Shown here one piece after another: positions 50,225 through 61,209 of a stretch of DNA of 64,000 bases. Each line of letters begins with the position of its first letter. Position 1 is the first letter of the stretch. The translations under genes and the position numbers were made by a program. The stretch spans positions 8,680,001 through 8,744,000 of the forward strand of contig NC_058152.1 in assembly GCF_011075055.1 (NCBI RefSeq). The letters run 5' to 3'. This DNA comes from Mangifera indica (lineage: Eukaryota > Streptophyta > Magnoliopsida > Sapindales > Anacardiaceae). The notes below the pieces were generated by a model. The model saw nothing but the letters and a program-made list of their open reading frames with translations. It was not told where the DNA came from and did no database searches.

Positions 50225-51015
50225 TGATATGTTTCTAGGTCACTTGAAACTTTAAATTCAAAGTTTATGTAAGTTCAAGCAAGAATCAAGTTATCCTCTC
50301 AAATGAATAATTTGATCAAGTGAGAAAGTAGTTGCAAGCAAACAATCATGCAAACAAAACAATATAATGAGCAGGATAACTCTAAGCCTTAAAGGACAAC
50401 TCCACCGGCCAAGGATGATCCACTACTAATCCTAGTCACAAGAGATTGGCTAAAGGAACGTTGTGCTCAAGAACACAATGCATATAATTTCATTCAACAA
50501 AAGTTAGCCTTTTACATGTGCTAATCAAGCATTTATATAGGCTTAAAAAAACAACAAATAAACAAGTTTTGAATTCAAAATACATTAAAATAAGCCTTGA
50601 AATCCTATCCAAGATAAACATTAGTTTATGTGTTATGCCTAAAAAGGAAAGGGGATAAGTTGCCACTCATATTGTCATTCCTTGCCTTGCCGAATTGAGT
50701 AAATTTTGAGCTTGTCACTTGTCTCCTTGCCTTTGGCTTTCTTTGACCTTGCTTGCAATTCTTATGATGGCTGACATGTTATAACAAAGTTCAATTACAC
50801 AAAGCACAAATTAACTAATACAAAATTAATTAAGCATCAATTAAGATAAACAACTCCATTAGGCTTAGATATTCGTCTTGGATCCAATTGATTGAACTAT
50901 ACCCAAATGAAGCACTTGGACCCAAAAGAATTAGGGTTGTCGAATGGTAGAGGAAGTGAGCTTGGGCTCGGGCTTGCTTGTGTTATGCCTAAAGGTCTTA
51001 TTTGAATCTTTATCA
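50225..51015 (-). repeat. 5' LTR of gypsy G (791 bp)
   Basis: It starts TGATATGTTTC and ends TTTATCA on the plus strand. It matches 47107-47919 with a different short segment near its right end (about 50970-50995). Confidence 0.9.
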
Positions 51016-51020
51016 TATAC

Positions 51021-53190
51021 AAATGAAGACTTTTATCAATGTCACCCTTGTTAGGAAAGTCATCTTCTATGAATGTCGCATCTTTAGATTCTATTTTAGT
51101 CATTCTTCCATTAGAGTCCTTCCTATGAATGCATACCTTTTGGAGTGTTATGAGTATCTTATAAAGATACATTTATTTCCTCTTGGTCCCAATTTTCAAA
51201 ATTTACTAGAGATGTCATAGATGTATGTTGCTGACCTCTAGGGTTGTATCATATTCAAATCAAGTTTTCTATCTGTATATAACTTATAAAGAGTGGAAGT
51301 AACTGACTTAGTGGGCACTTAACTAAATACATAAGTCGTAGTCAATAGGGTATCTCCCTTATATGAAATTGGGAGATTTGCTTGCATTATCATAGACCAA
51401 ACCATTTCTAACAAAGTTCGGTTTCTTCTCTCCGCTATACTATTTTGTTACGAGTTCTTAGAATCGCTAGCTGCCATACAATTCCTTTTTTACTACATAA
51501 TTCCTTAAATTTAGTAGATAAATAGGCCAAACGACTATTTCCCACCCAAGGTAGGTTGTAATGTCAAGTTTCCACCATTTAACTATGGAAACACCAAATA
51601 CCCACCCATGACTGGTTAAATTTAATGAAACCCTAACCCTTGAAAATTTAATCTCATTTTTCCCCCTAAAAGTTTAAAAACTAACATTTTTCCCTAAGCT
51701 AAGTTTGAAAAAATCGCATTTCCCCCCCTAAGGTTTAGTTTTCGACCCTTTCACTTTCTCTGGTGCCATCGCCAGCCGTCTCCCTCTCCCGACGGTTTCT
51801 CTTCCACTGACGGCCCCTCTCAACTCCACCCCAACCCATCCGATGTAGAGAGATATTATTTGGAAAGAGAAATCGTCTTCCCAGACAACGAAGATGAGAT
51901 CGATCGATCTCGTCTTCGTTGTCATGGTCTTCCCAGATGAAGACAACTCGTCTTCCTAGAGGATGACGAGTCATCTCGTCTTCATCTGGGAAGACGATCG
52001 TCTTCCCAGACGATGACGATTGGGAAGACGAAGAACATTGTCTTCCTCGAAGAAGTTCTTCGTCTTCCACGATTTCTCCGACGTCGATCGAACATCCAAA
52101 TAAGAGGAAAAAGATTGTCGGAAGGAAATGATGCTTCGAGAGGGAGAGGCCGTCAGTAATAGAGTCGGAGATGTCACCGAAGATTTCAAAACAAAACCTT
52201 AAGGTGAAACTGTGATTTTTTAAAACTTAGGTTGGGGGAAAATTTTAGTTTTTAAAGTTTAGGGGGGCAAAAGTAGATTTTATTTTATTTTATTTTTAAT
52301 ATTATAAAGAAAATGACAATTTTACCCTTACCACCGTTAATTTTAACTTGTCATAGGTGGGTATTTGGTGTTTCCATTGTTAAAGGGTGGAAACTTGACA
52401 TTGCAGCATACCTTGGGTGGGAAATAGTCGTTTGGCCAGATAAATATTCATGTCCTTGATCAGTTTTCAAGGTTTTTATTCTTCTGTCTAATTGATTCTC
52501 AATTCATTTATATAATGTCTAAAACAATTTATTGTTTTTGACTTACCTGAGATCAGATAGACATGACCAAAATGTGAATAATTATATATGAAAATGATGA
52601 AATAGATGCACATTTTCTAACTCTGACATTTAAAGGACCACAAATATCTGAGTTTACATGTTACGAAGGAAGCTCAACTCTAACAGTTTTGCCAAAAGGT
52701 TTTCTAATAGTTTTTCCTACTAAACAATGTTAATAAATAAGTAGATCTAATTTTGCGATAGGTCCTAATAAACCTTCACGGGGCCAGTTTATTCATTTTA
52801 TCTTGGCTAATGTGCCCTAATTAGCATGTTATATATTTGCATCCACATTCAGACTACTAGGATTTACAAATAACAAAAAACTAATAGAATTATCATAATT
52901 ACATAATGAGTTATCTAGTACCATAAAACCTTCTAACAGAAATCAAAATTCATAATATATAGTATCATAATAAATTTTAAGCAAGTTCTACAAGAAAAAT
53001 AAATTGTATCCTAGCTTTAATAGAACAAGCACGAAGAGAAAATTTCATCGAATTTATGGAGCGTATAGGACTTTATATAGGTATAAGGTTTGAACACTAT
53101 GCAAAACTAATTTGCATATGTCCGTTCCTTTTACTTATACTTTTATGTTATTGCTCATATAAATCTATCATGTTTCCCTCAGTATTCAAT
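51021..53190 (-). pseudogene. Copia F integrase region, split by a Mutator-like element
   Basis: The minus strand shows an integrase core piece, T-L-K-T-D-Q-G-H-E-Y-L-S, near 52445-52500. Its Asp is the second of the DDE triad. The piece abuts the Mutator-like element at 52437. The next integrase residues (S-T-K-F-K-E-L-C-S-K-K-G) continue at about 51480-51524 on the far side, followed by R-R-E-E-T-E-L-C and V-W-S-M-I-M-Q-A-N-L-P to about 51350. The region between 52500 and 53190 is decayed. There are stops throughout. Confidence 0.75.
51525..52437. mobile_element. Mutator-like non-autonomous element, copy 3 (in copia F integrase)
   Basis: 913 bp with long inverted ends (GGCCAAACGACTATTTCCCA at the left and its inverse at the right) and a perfect 9-bp duplication AGATAAATA (51516-51524 and 52438-52446). 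Inversion continues well inside: CCACCCATGACTGGTTAAAT on the left answers AATTTTAACTTGTCATAGGT on the right. The centre (about 51780-52190) is much richer in GC, with many GTCTTC/GAAGAC words and large palindromes. Overlapping minus-strand frames (51728-52189) show no known domain and follow this composition. Nine-base duplications and long inverted ends are Mutator-superfamily traits. Confidence 0.9.
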
Positions 53191-53640
53191 GAAATTCCAC
53201 GAAAGCTCCTCTATCATGAGCTACATGGTTAGTGGTTCATGAGTCTATAGTCCACATAGGATGAGATTCAGTTAATAAAATGATATGGGAAACATAAATC
53301 TAACAATTTGAGACAGGATAAGACAATACTTTCTTTGGCTCCATGTATTTATGGGAGAAATGACCTTTATTTCTACAATTGTAACAAGTTATATTGGTCT
53401 TCTCTTTTTTCCCTAGATATTTAACAAAATTCTGTGAAAGCTCCTCTATCACGACTATATGGTCTATGGCTCTTAAGTCTACAGTCTACATAAGATGAGA
53501 TTCAGTTAATAAAACAGTATTAGAATCATAAATCTCACAATTTGAGACAAAATAAGATAATGCTTTCTTCAGCTCTATGCATTCATGGGCGAAGTAACCC
53601 TTATTTTGTAACAGGTCAGATTGGTCTTATTTTTTTTCTA
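53190..53640 (-). repeat. Tandem duplication of about 234 bp in copia F gag/protease region
   Basis: GAAAGCTCCTCTATCA occurs near 53201 and near 53435, and alignable sequence follows each copy, including GATGAGATTCAGTTAATAAAA. The copy at 53350-53390 encodes a zinc knuckle (C-Y-N-C-R-N-K-G-H-F, last Cys changed to Tyr); the second copy has a decayed version. Confidence 0.8.
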
Positions 53641-54425
53641 GTGTATGTCTCTTTTGCGCTTGAACCACGTATTTTTATTCACAAGTCCTTGGACGATCTC
53701 TTTCCCTTCATTGGATTTATGCCATTTTTACTTGTAGCCAAAAAACTTCTTAGAATTAGACTTAGCAACTTATGTGTGAGCACTTGGTCTAACAACCTCT
53801 AGGCATTCAGCTTCCAATTTAAGGTGGCAAGCAATGTCATTGAAAGTCTTGATGTTATCAAAGTGAGTCACATTGACTTTCATGTGTTTTCAACTATAAG
53901 GTAGAGATCGTATAACAACTTGAACTTATTGTTCATCAATCAGGTCATGCACAGCCTTCTTTAGACCAGTTATCATTCTTGAAATTTCCCTTAAATGTTG
54001 CTTATCGACTTGTTAGGAACTTTCTTGTATGTATAAAACTTGATAGTCAATTATCTAAGTTTAGAAATGGTGATTCCTCTAAACTTCTCTATTAATGCCA
54101 CCCATATGACATGTGTAGTTAAATTACTTATATTGATAAGCAATGTCATCATTCATTAAGTTGATAAGAATTCCTTTAGTAGTTGAATATTTCTTTTTCT
54201 AGAAGTTATAAGAGTCCATGCCACACTTATGTTGGGCATTGTTAGGATTCTACCCCTTAGCTAGCTAAGACTCTTTTATGACCTAATTAACAACCTCTAA
54301 GGCCTCTTATTCATCTAGAATATAATGCATTCTCATTCTTAATATCATATAGTCGTCCCTATTCAATCTTTCACCTTTATTCAAGTCAACAATAATATTT
54401 TTCAAAGTCATTATTTATGTAACTA
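53400..54425 (-). pseudogene. Copia F gag
   Basis: From ATG 54425 (M-T-L-K-N-I-I) the minus strand follows the UBN2-type gag of plant copia elements. Visible pieces are N-R-D-D-Y-D-I, L-I-N-L-M-N-D-D-I-A near 54150-54180, K-Q-H-L-R-E-I-S-R-M-I near 53970-54000 and I-K-T-F-N-D-I-A-C-H-L-K-L-E-A-E near 53810-53860. A zinc-knuckle area follows and is duplicated. Many stops are present, several TAG. It would have formed the virus-like particle shell. It is not functional. Confidence 0.8.
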
Positions 54426-54906
54426 CAAAGACATGCCAACACAACACCAATAAAATAAGATATATACACATTTTATTATCGCAATTATGCATTAAAATTA
54501 AAATACTTTACATAACACATAAAATCGAAAGTTCACTATATTTCGAATTATCTTCTATGACATAAATGTTCAATATTTTAAAAATTAATCTAGTCGTGCC
54601 AATTTAATTCTAGATGAGAATTTTAAATTCTACCAATCTCATAATTCTCATCAATAGTCAAGACAATTTATTGAATCAACAAATGGTTCACAATATTCAT
54701 AATTCAAAATGAAGTTTCATACAAAATCATTCTAATATAAAATATATATAGTACATGAAATTCAAAACATTTCAATGACTACGATCATTCGTGACTAGAA
54801 TTACTATCTGAACCATCCTTGATCCAAGCCTTATAACTGTTAAAACATGGCATTTTAACTAATAACTGCTCTTCCACTCTATACTAGTGATGGGGACAAA
54901 AGACCT

Positions 54907-55897
54907 TGGTGCATCTCCATCAAGACAATGCAACAACGCATAAACTCAATTCTAAAAGTTACTATTTATTTGGCACAACAACAATTTGTCTTTAATTTTG
55001 TCCAATCAACTGACCTCCAAATCATGCAAATTATATATCATTGGAAAAAACATTCAAAGAGCTTTCTAACGGTATATAATATCAACCACAACTCAATTAA
55101 CAAGGCATTAAAAACTAGCTTCAAAGTTTGCTGGTAAAAACTGAAAATGATAAAATCACTCATTATGAATAGTATCGGAGGCATACAACACATATTCAAG
55201 TCTTCATAATTTAGATTTCAAGGGTAACAAGAAAAATAATCAAGGCATAAAGGAAAGTTCCACCAATCTTGGGGTCTTCCACCACCAATCTTCCACCAAG
55301 AATGATTGGATAAAAGAAATGAGAAAAAAAAGCCAACAAAGTTTTCTTCAAGTTTTCATTCAAAAAGCAAAAGCCAACCTATTACAAATAAAGATACACC
55401 CCTTTATAGGAAGCATGGATGGCAATGATACAATATTTCCTACAAAAGTAAACTAAAATGACATGAAATAAGCTAAGTCATTTATTCTAAACCAAGCCCA
55501 TACATAGTAATTAACTAAAGACAAAAGTTAGTTGTTTTTTCCTTAACTTTAGGAATGATATTTCCTAACTAAAACAACTAAATTCTAATTTAGTTCTAAT
55601 GTAACTAAAAACCAATTTTGGGTTCTTTAGGCTTCTCAAAATAATGCTTACACGTTTGGGCCATTGATAGACTTCTAAAATCATACTTTTGGATCAATTG
55701 GAGCAAGCTATTCACTTGGACCTTGGGTGCATGCAATGAGACTATACCCAAAAGTGGTTTTGGGCCAAAATTGAATGTGCAATCCTTCCTTTGGCTTGGA
55801 ATTTGCTAGAACTTTATTCTTCTTGGCTTCAAAAGCTGTATGGAGACTTGAGGATGGCTTGGAACCCAAAAATGACAATGAAGTCGCCTATACATCA
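54907..55897 (-). repeat. Single gypsy LTR (991 bp), CRM-like subfamily, inside copia F leader
   Basis: On the element strand it starts TGATGTATAGG and ends GATGCACCA. It is the inverted homologue of the solo LTR at 57624-58618. Flanks do not form a 5-bp duplication (GACCT and TCTTC), so it is probably the remaining LTR of a larger, partly deleted insertion. A purine tract GAAAAAATAGAAGA directly upstream (55898-55911) suggests it is a 3' LTR. Confidence 0.75.
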
Positions 55898-57337
55898 TCT
55901 TCTATTTTTTCAATGATCCTCGAAGTGACTTTATCCATTATAAAGTTCTTACATTGTTTGTGATGGCCAACATGCCTTGCACTCCATTGATTTGGGAAAA
56001 TGGAGAGAGCTGTGGATTTTCTTATGTTCATGACAATGTTTTTCTCTTCTACAAGTTGTAACTCATACAAACAATCCCAAAAGGTCATTACTTTGTTATT
56101 GTCCTAGATAAGATTAGTGATTATGGGAGCCCAATGGTTGGGCATCGACATCAAAAGTTTATAATTCCTCTCATTATGGGATAAAGATATGTCTTATTTC
56201 TCAATTCCATTATTCTCCTAGTCATAGTCCAAATATGAATGAAGAAGTTATACTCCAGATTAATTTTATAGTTCAGATAGTAGTTCTTAGTTAACATGTT
56301 CACCTTATATATGAACAACAAATGGACAATAATAAATTATACAAGCTTAACAATACAAACAATATACGTTCACATGTTACATAGCAATATATAATTCAAA
56401 ACACATTTACAAAACATTGATAAGTGATCGACTCATACAGAAGTAGATTGCATAAGCTCTTATACAACATGGGACCTATGAGATCCTAGTCAATGCATCA
56501 ATCTGAGCTTGTAAAAGGTGCCACCCATCGACAAAAACTTGTACATGCTCTCACACATTGAAAAAAAGCTTTACATGTTGCCATGCGTTGGAGAAAGGTT
56601 TTCACGTGTCAAGACACGCTTTTATGAGCTGGTGCCAAACTTTTTCTAGTGCTGATCAAATGTTGACTATTGATTGGTTAATTGTTGACCATTGGTTGAT
56701 CAAACATTAACCGTTGATCGATCAAATATTAATCATGACCAATCAAACATTGACCATGATAGCCAACCAACCAATAAGTTAAGACCCAAGTCAGGTCGTC
56801 CAGTTGACTAGATGGGTTGACCTATTGACTAATGGGTTTTAACTAACCCGTTGACTAACAGGTCAAGTAATCAAGTTTTTTCAACCTGATTACAACCCGT
56901 GATGCATATGAACCTAGAAATTTGCTAACAAAAGTAGTTATCTTTCGATTGATGATCAATAGTGACATGATGGGGCTTTTGAAGCCCATATCACAATGAT
57001 TTTATTCAATGCATTTTTTGGTACCAATGTTGCTAAAATCCAACAAATTTGGTACATGAAAGTAACGATTTTTGGGTGAAAATAAGCTATTGAAATTCAT
57101 CAATTTGATGCATTTCCAATGTAATTTGTTATCTCAAAGCATACATATCATAACTAGAAATCACCCTAACATGATTCTAGGCAATAACTATACATAATAA
57201 CATCAAATTAATCAAGAAAATGTTAAGGAGTTCATGCATTTTTTTCCCAAAAAAATCACTGTTCATAACATTCTAAACCCAATTCATTTTCTAGAAATAT
57301 TTTTGCATCATAAACATCATAATAAACCATATAACAT
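55898..57337 (-). other. Copia F leader and unassigned sequence
   Basis: It lies between the gypsy LTR and the copia primer site. The minus-strand open frame 55888-56088 has no recognised domain; it may be a remnant of the gypsy element whose LTR follows. At 56640-56870 short TTGAC/TTGATC words recur densely. The rest shows nothing recognisable. Confidence 0.4.
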
Positions 57338-57350
57338 GGCTCTAATACCA
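57338..57350 (-). other. Primer binding site, tRNA-iMet type, of copia F
   Basis: The minus strand reads TGGTATTAGAGCC, one change from the standard site, one base from the 5' LTR end. Confidence 0.85.
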
Positions 57351-57351
57351 A

Positions 57352-58745
57352 TGCAAGCAAAAATTAATAATTTCAAGGTCAAAGAAAGTACATACCCAGA
57401 TTGCAATTCGTGTGTTCTTTGGTGATGTTTGATGATCCAAGCATTCCAAATAATAATCTATAACACAATTTGCCTTCTTACCTTTTTGGATTTTGTAGAT
57501 TTAGGTTTATGTATTCTATATTGTTTTCTACAGGGAAGAAGAGAAGAAGCAACGCTCTTTCTTTTATATAACTTCTTTTATATATTAAAACGGCAGTTAG
57601 GATCTTAAACTTTACATCCTAATTGATGCGTACATAGGTTTTTCTCCATTTTTTAGCTCTATATCTTCCTCAAGTCACCATGCCACCCAAGAAGCTAAGA
57701 TAAATAAATTTCCAGCAACATACAAGCCTAAGGATGCAATACCTCCTCAATTTTGTCTAAATCCACCTTTTGGTATAGCCTCCTTAAGTGTACTTAAGAC
57801 CTACTTATATAATTGCTCCAATTGACCCAAAAGTGCAACTTTTGAAGTCCACTATTGGCCCAAACGTCCAAGACTCCCTTTTGAAGGCCAAAGAGGTCAA
57901 AGTATGCCTTTAGTTGGTTTTGAACTAGAAAAGAAGATGGTTACCTTAGTTAGGAAACAAGTTTCCTACATTTAAGGAAAATGTGTACTATTTTGTCTTG
58001 TATTCATTAAATTGGGTATGGGTTTAGTTTATGATGGATGGCTTAGCATACATTAGGGATTTTAGTTGTTTTTATATTAATTTTGTTGACCAAAGTGTAT
58101 CATTGTCATCTATGCCTCTTATATAAAGGGAAAGTCTTCATTTGTAATTGGTTGGTTTTTTGCTTTTGAATGAAAATTTGAAGGTTTGTTGGCTTTTATC
58201 TCATTTCCTTTATTCAATCATTCTTGGTGGAAGATTGGTGGTGGAAGACCCCAAGGTTAGTGGAACTTTCCTTTATGCCTTGGTTATTTTTCTTGTTACC
58301 CTTGAAATCCAAAGTGTGAAGACTTGAATGTGTGTTGTATGCCTCAGGTTATTGTTCACAGTGTGTGATTTTACAATTTCCAATTTTTGCCAGCAAACTT
58401 TGAAGCTAGTTTTGAATGCCTTGATGATTGAGTTGTGGTTGACATTATATACCGTTAGAAAGCTCTTTGAATGTTTTTTCCAATGATATATAATTTGCAT
58501 GATTTGAAGGTCATTTGGTTGGTTAAAATTGAAAGACAAATTGCTATTGTGCCAAATAAATAGTGATTTCCATAATTTAGTTTGTGTGTTGTTGCATTGT
58601 CTTGATGGAAACGCACTACTAATTGTTGCTAATTCTTATCCCATAACTGCCAAAGGTAGATGTATAAGTTTAACTACATAGGTTATTGTGATATTTCAAG
58701 CATAATGAATCGAGTCAACCCATCATGGATGGATCAGATCCAATA
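57352..58745 (-). repeat. 5' LTR of copia F, interrupted by a solo LTR
   Basis: The parts 57352-57623 and 58624-58745 together give 394 bp matching 43795-44171, through shared phrases such as GAAGAGAAGAAGCAACG and CATTTCAAGCATAATGAATC on the plus strand. The gap is the solo LTR 57624-58618 plus one duplication. Confidence 0.85.
57624..58618 (+). mobile_element. Solo gypsy LTR (995 bp) with perfect target duplication
   Basis: It starts TGATGCGTACATAGG and ends GAAACGCACTA (CA changed to TA), flanked by CTAAT at 57619-57623 and 58619-58623. No internal sequence remains, so the element recombined between its LTRs. It is related to 54907-55897 (opposite orientation) and more distantly to the LTRs of gypsy E and G. 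It carries the GAAAGCTCTTTGAAT module at 58458-58472. Confidence 0.9.
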
Positions 58746-60210
58746 AGATCCATTTAAAAGATTTTGAAAATAATCTACAAATTCATCTCTCACCTTACTC
58801 TTCTCTACTTCAATGCTTTAATCTTTGTAGCAAATGCTATTAATGACATTTTTATTACATCTACTTTTCATGCATTTGTAGAAGTAACTAATGTTTTAGT
58901 CACCCTCTTTAAGCCAACAGATTATAATCTTTTGCTTGGAGAAGGATTCTTCTTTCCAACTAAGAATTCTTAATTCTTCAACTCTAGCTTTCTTTTTATT
59001 CACTAAGGTTTCATCATGAGGGTAATAATCAACTTATTTTGAACACTTTCAAGCAAGTTTTTAGCACTTCTAACTTTACTCAGAAGGTACCGATACATTT
59101 TTTTGTTGAGCTTCTTCAGCTTGATTTTTACCTACTTAAGCTTAGTATAAAGCTGAAACATAGGCTCCCATTAACCCTCTTTTTCCAAACCCTTTCCACA
59201 ATAGGAAGGAAATTCCAATGTTCCACCCAAAGCTTCCTACATTCTCCACTCAATAATGTTAAATCAATTAAGTCAGGGAAGTTATTTTGCACACTTATTT
59301 CCACAACACTTTCCAACACTAGAGCAGTAACATAACCCAAAAAGGAAATAGAAAACACCAATTTACCCATCATCAAGCTAAAAACTGTAACACCTACCAA
59401 TAAGAAAGAAAAAGTAGAAGCCATACAAAGCAAAGGAAAACAAAGCAAAAAACATGGCACAACTCCTAGTCAACTTTGCATGAAGAAAACAAATAGACTA
59501 AATAACTACAAGAGTCCACCACGCACCTTACAAGTAGAGAAATAATGCAAGCCCAACTATAAAATAAAACACCAAACATAATCCTTTAAAGCCCAACCAA
59601 TAACTAATCCGTGTAAGAGCCACCTAACAAGCAACAAGCCTTCACACTAGTAGTAAAAAACCAAACATAAATCCCTAACACACCACAATCAAACCCAACA
59701 CACATGCCACTAATGCAGGAAAACTCCAAACCTCTGCAAACCTTGAGTCTCCAACCAAAGATGGGATAAACAACCCTAAGACCACACAACTCCATCACTT
59801 GAATCAAAGGCTGATAACATGCACACCCAAAACACAAAAACACTCTAAGAGACCAGCCATAACACCAGAACCACACAAAACTCAAATACCAAAAGCAACC
59901 ACCAAGACCCCTCACTAGTAGAGCACACAACAACAACACCAAAAAGAGCCTAGCACAACCAACAACCTAGAAGGAATAGCTCGCACCACCACCTAGGGGA
60001 TAACAACAACAAATCGAGAACACAAACAAGATCATACCACTAAACAAAATAAGACACAACATATCGGAGACCAGAGAGCCCCTATTTGAAGTAATTGGCA
60101 CCTAAAAGGCCATCAACCAAGGATGAGAAGAATGAAACAAGATGACCAAGAAAGATGACAAAGCAACCTATTTCTAGAGAAAGGAAAGAGAAAACACCAT
60201 GAAAAAGATA
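58746..60210 (-). pseudogene. LINE ORF2, 5' segment (endonuclease end and linker)
   Basis: On the minus strand, 58750-59030 matches the linker between endonuclease and RT of plant L1 elements (L-K-E-G-D-K-N-like and V-D-Y-F-Q-N-L-L-N-G at the copia junction). The piece 59128-59460 resembles the end of the endonuclease domain (W-N-F-L-P-I-V-E-R-V-W). Further left-reading sequence to about 60210, including an open frame at 59604-59942, is probably the rest of the LINE 5' part, but I recognise no motif there. The frame continues at 43789 across copia F. Stops and shifts are present. Confidence 0.65.
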
Positions 60211-60780
60211 ATAGTATTTTTTTGAAAAGCTATTAGGCAATTATGTTCCCCTTTTGTTCCTCTTCTAGCATATGTAAGATTTCTTTGTAGAGGTGTAAGG
60301 GCATTCAAATTAGGCAATTACTTTTCTAATTCAAATTTCCATGAAAAATAAGTAATTGTAAAAGGTATATCGATTTAAAAGATTGTTAATTTTTCTTGTT
60401 CGGTGATCATTATGAGAATATTTTGTATAAAATTCTAAACTGGTTTATCTTTTTATTAGAGTGTAATTGTTGCATCAATATAAAAGACTTCTTTTTCTTG
60501 TAGAATATTAAATAAGAATTATCCAATCGCTAATTACTTGTTTAGTGTTTTTATGCTTTCAAGTAGAATTATTGCAATCGCTAATTACTTGTCCAGTGTT
60601 TTTATGTCATCAAGTAGAATTATTGCAGTTGCAGACTACTACATAACATGTTATAACCATGAAACGAATGTCATAAAGTTTAAAGAGATTAGATGAATTT
60701 TAAGTTTCAGATTCAAAAGGTTGCATTAATTTGGCCTAACAAATTGGTTCTCCATATATTAGGTGTAGTATTAATTGATT
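60211..60780. other. Unassigned AT-rich stretch
   Basis: A 35-base phrase containing AGAATTATTGCAATCGCTAA is partly repeated near 60515, 60565 and 60615, giving a small imperfect tandem array of about 50-bp units. Nothing else was recognised. Confidence 0.45.
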
Positions 60781-60789
60781 TTGTGTAGA

Positions 60790-61195
60790 CTTGACAATTC
60801 GTGTCATTAGTTTGTGTTTGTATCGTATTAATTCAGATTTTGGGTTGAAGACCTTAAACCCTAACTTGATTGAAATAAAATTGTGTCAAAAATTTCCAAT
60901 CCTAAATCAAACTGAAATATTTTTCTATTAACCTGATTAGACCCAAAATAAACCAAATTATGTAACAATTAAAGTCGTGTTAACACACAATAGGTCATGA
61001 CGTGATTTATAAAAAAATAATACACTTTGTCAAATGTCACAAAATAACACAATTTGTTACAAAATAATACGCAAAAAGACATACTTACCAAATTAAAATA
61101 CACAAAAAATATTTTGGCACAAAACAACATTTTGTCGAAACAAAATTATTTTATTTCAAATTAATAGTAATAGTTTGCTTATTATCTTTTATAAG
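60790..61195. repeat. Dispersed AT-rich repeat, copy 2
   Basis: It matches the order of phrases at 26920-27310 (GTATCGTATTAATTCAG, TAAACCCTAACTTGAT, ATAATACGCAAAAAGACAT). Probably a non-autonomous DNA element. Confidence 0.55.
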
Positions 61196-61209
61196 ATCAA
61201 TTGTAGAAT

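Larger units (their letters stand above)
47107..51015 (-). mobile_element. Internally deleted Ty3/gypsy element G (CRM-like) inside copia F
   Basis: LTRs at 47107-47919 and 50225-51015 are flanked by perfect TATAC duplications (47102-47106 and 51016-51020). The primer site at 50211-50223 reads TTGATATCAGAGC on the minus strand. The interior is only 2.3 kb. It keeps part of gag (48842-49144) and then joins the protease/RT linker directly to the integrase C-terminus in one open frame (48015-48350). RT, RNase H and the integrase core are gone, so it could have moved only with help from a full-length relative (inference). Confidence 0.92.
43795..58745 (-). mobile_element. Ty1/copia retrotransposon F, split by four later insertions
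   Basis: It is read right to left: 5' LTR (57352-58745, itself interrupted), primer site 57338-57350, leader, gag (about 53400-54425), protease/integrase (about 51021-53190), RT and RNase H (about 45340-47106), purine tract, 3' LTR 43795-44171. Integrase before RT defines copia. Later insertions are gypsy G (47107-51015), a Mutator-like element (51525-52437), a gypsy LTR (54907-55897) and a solo LTR (57624-58618). Flanks GGATT (43790-43794) and AGATC (58746-58750) differ by two transitions, and LINE coding continues in frame across the element, so the limits are well supported. Confidence 0.88.

Noticed and set aside
51728..52189. Three overlapping minus-strand frames in Mutator-like copy 3
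   Set aside because: They follow the GTCTTC/GAAGAC-rich palindromic centre, have no domain, and are not shared with the other two copies.
54907..55897. Second solo LTR
   Set aside because: Flanking 5-mers do not match and an upstream purine tract is present, so it is not a clean solo LTR.
59604..59942. 112-codon Cys/Trp/Leu-rich minus-strand frame
   Set aside because: No motif recognised; lies where the LINE 5' part is expected, so treated as part of that remnant rather than a gene.
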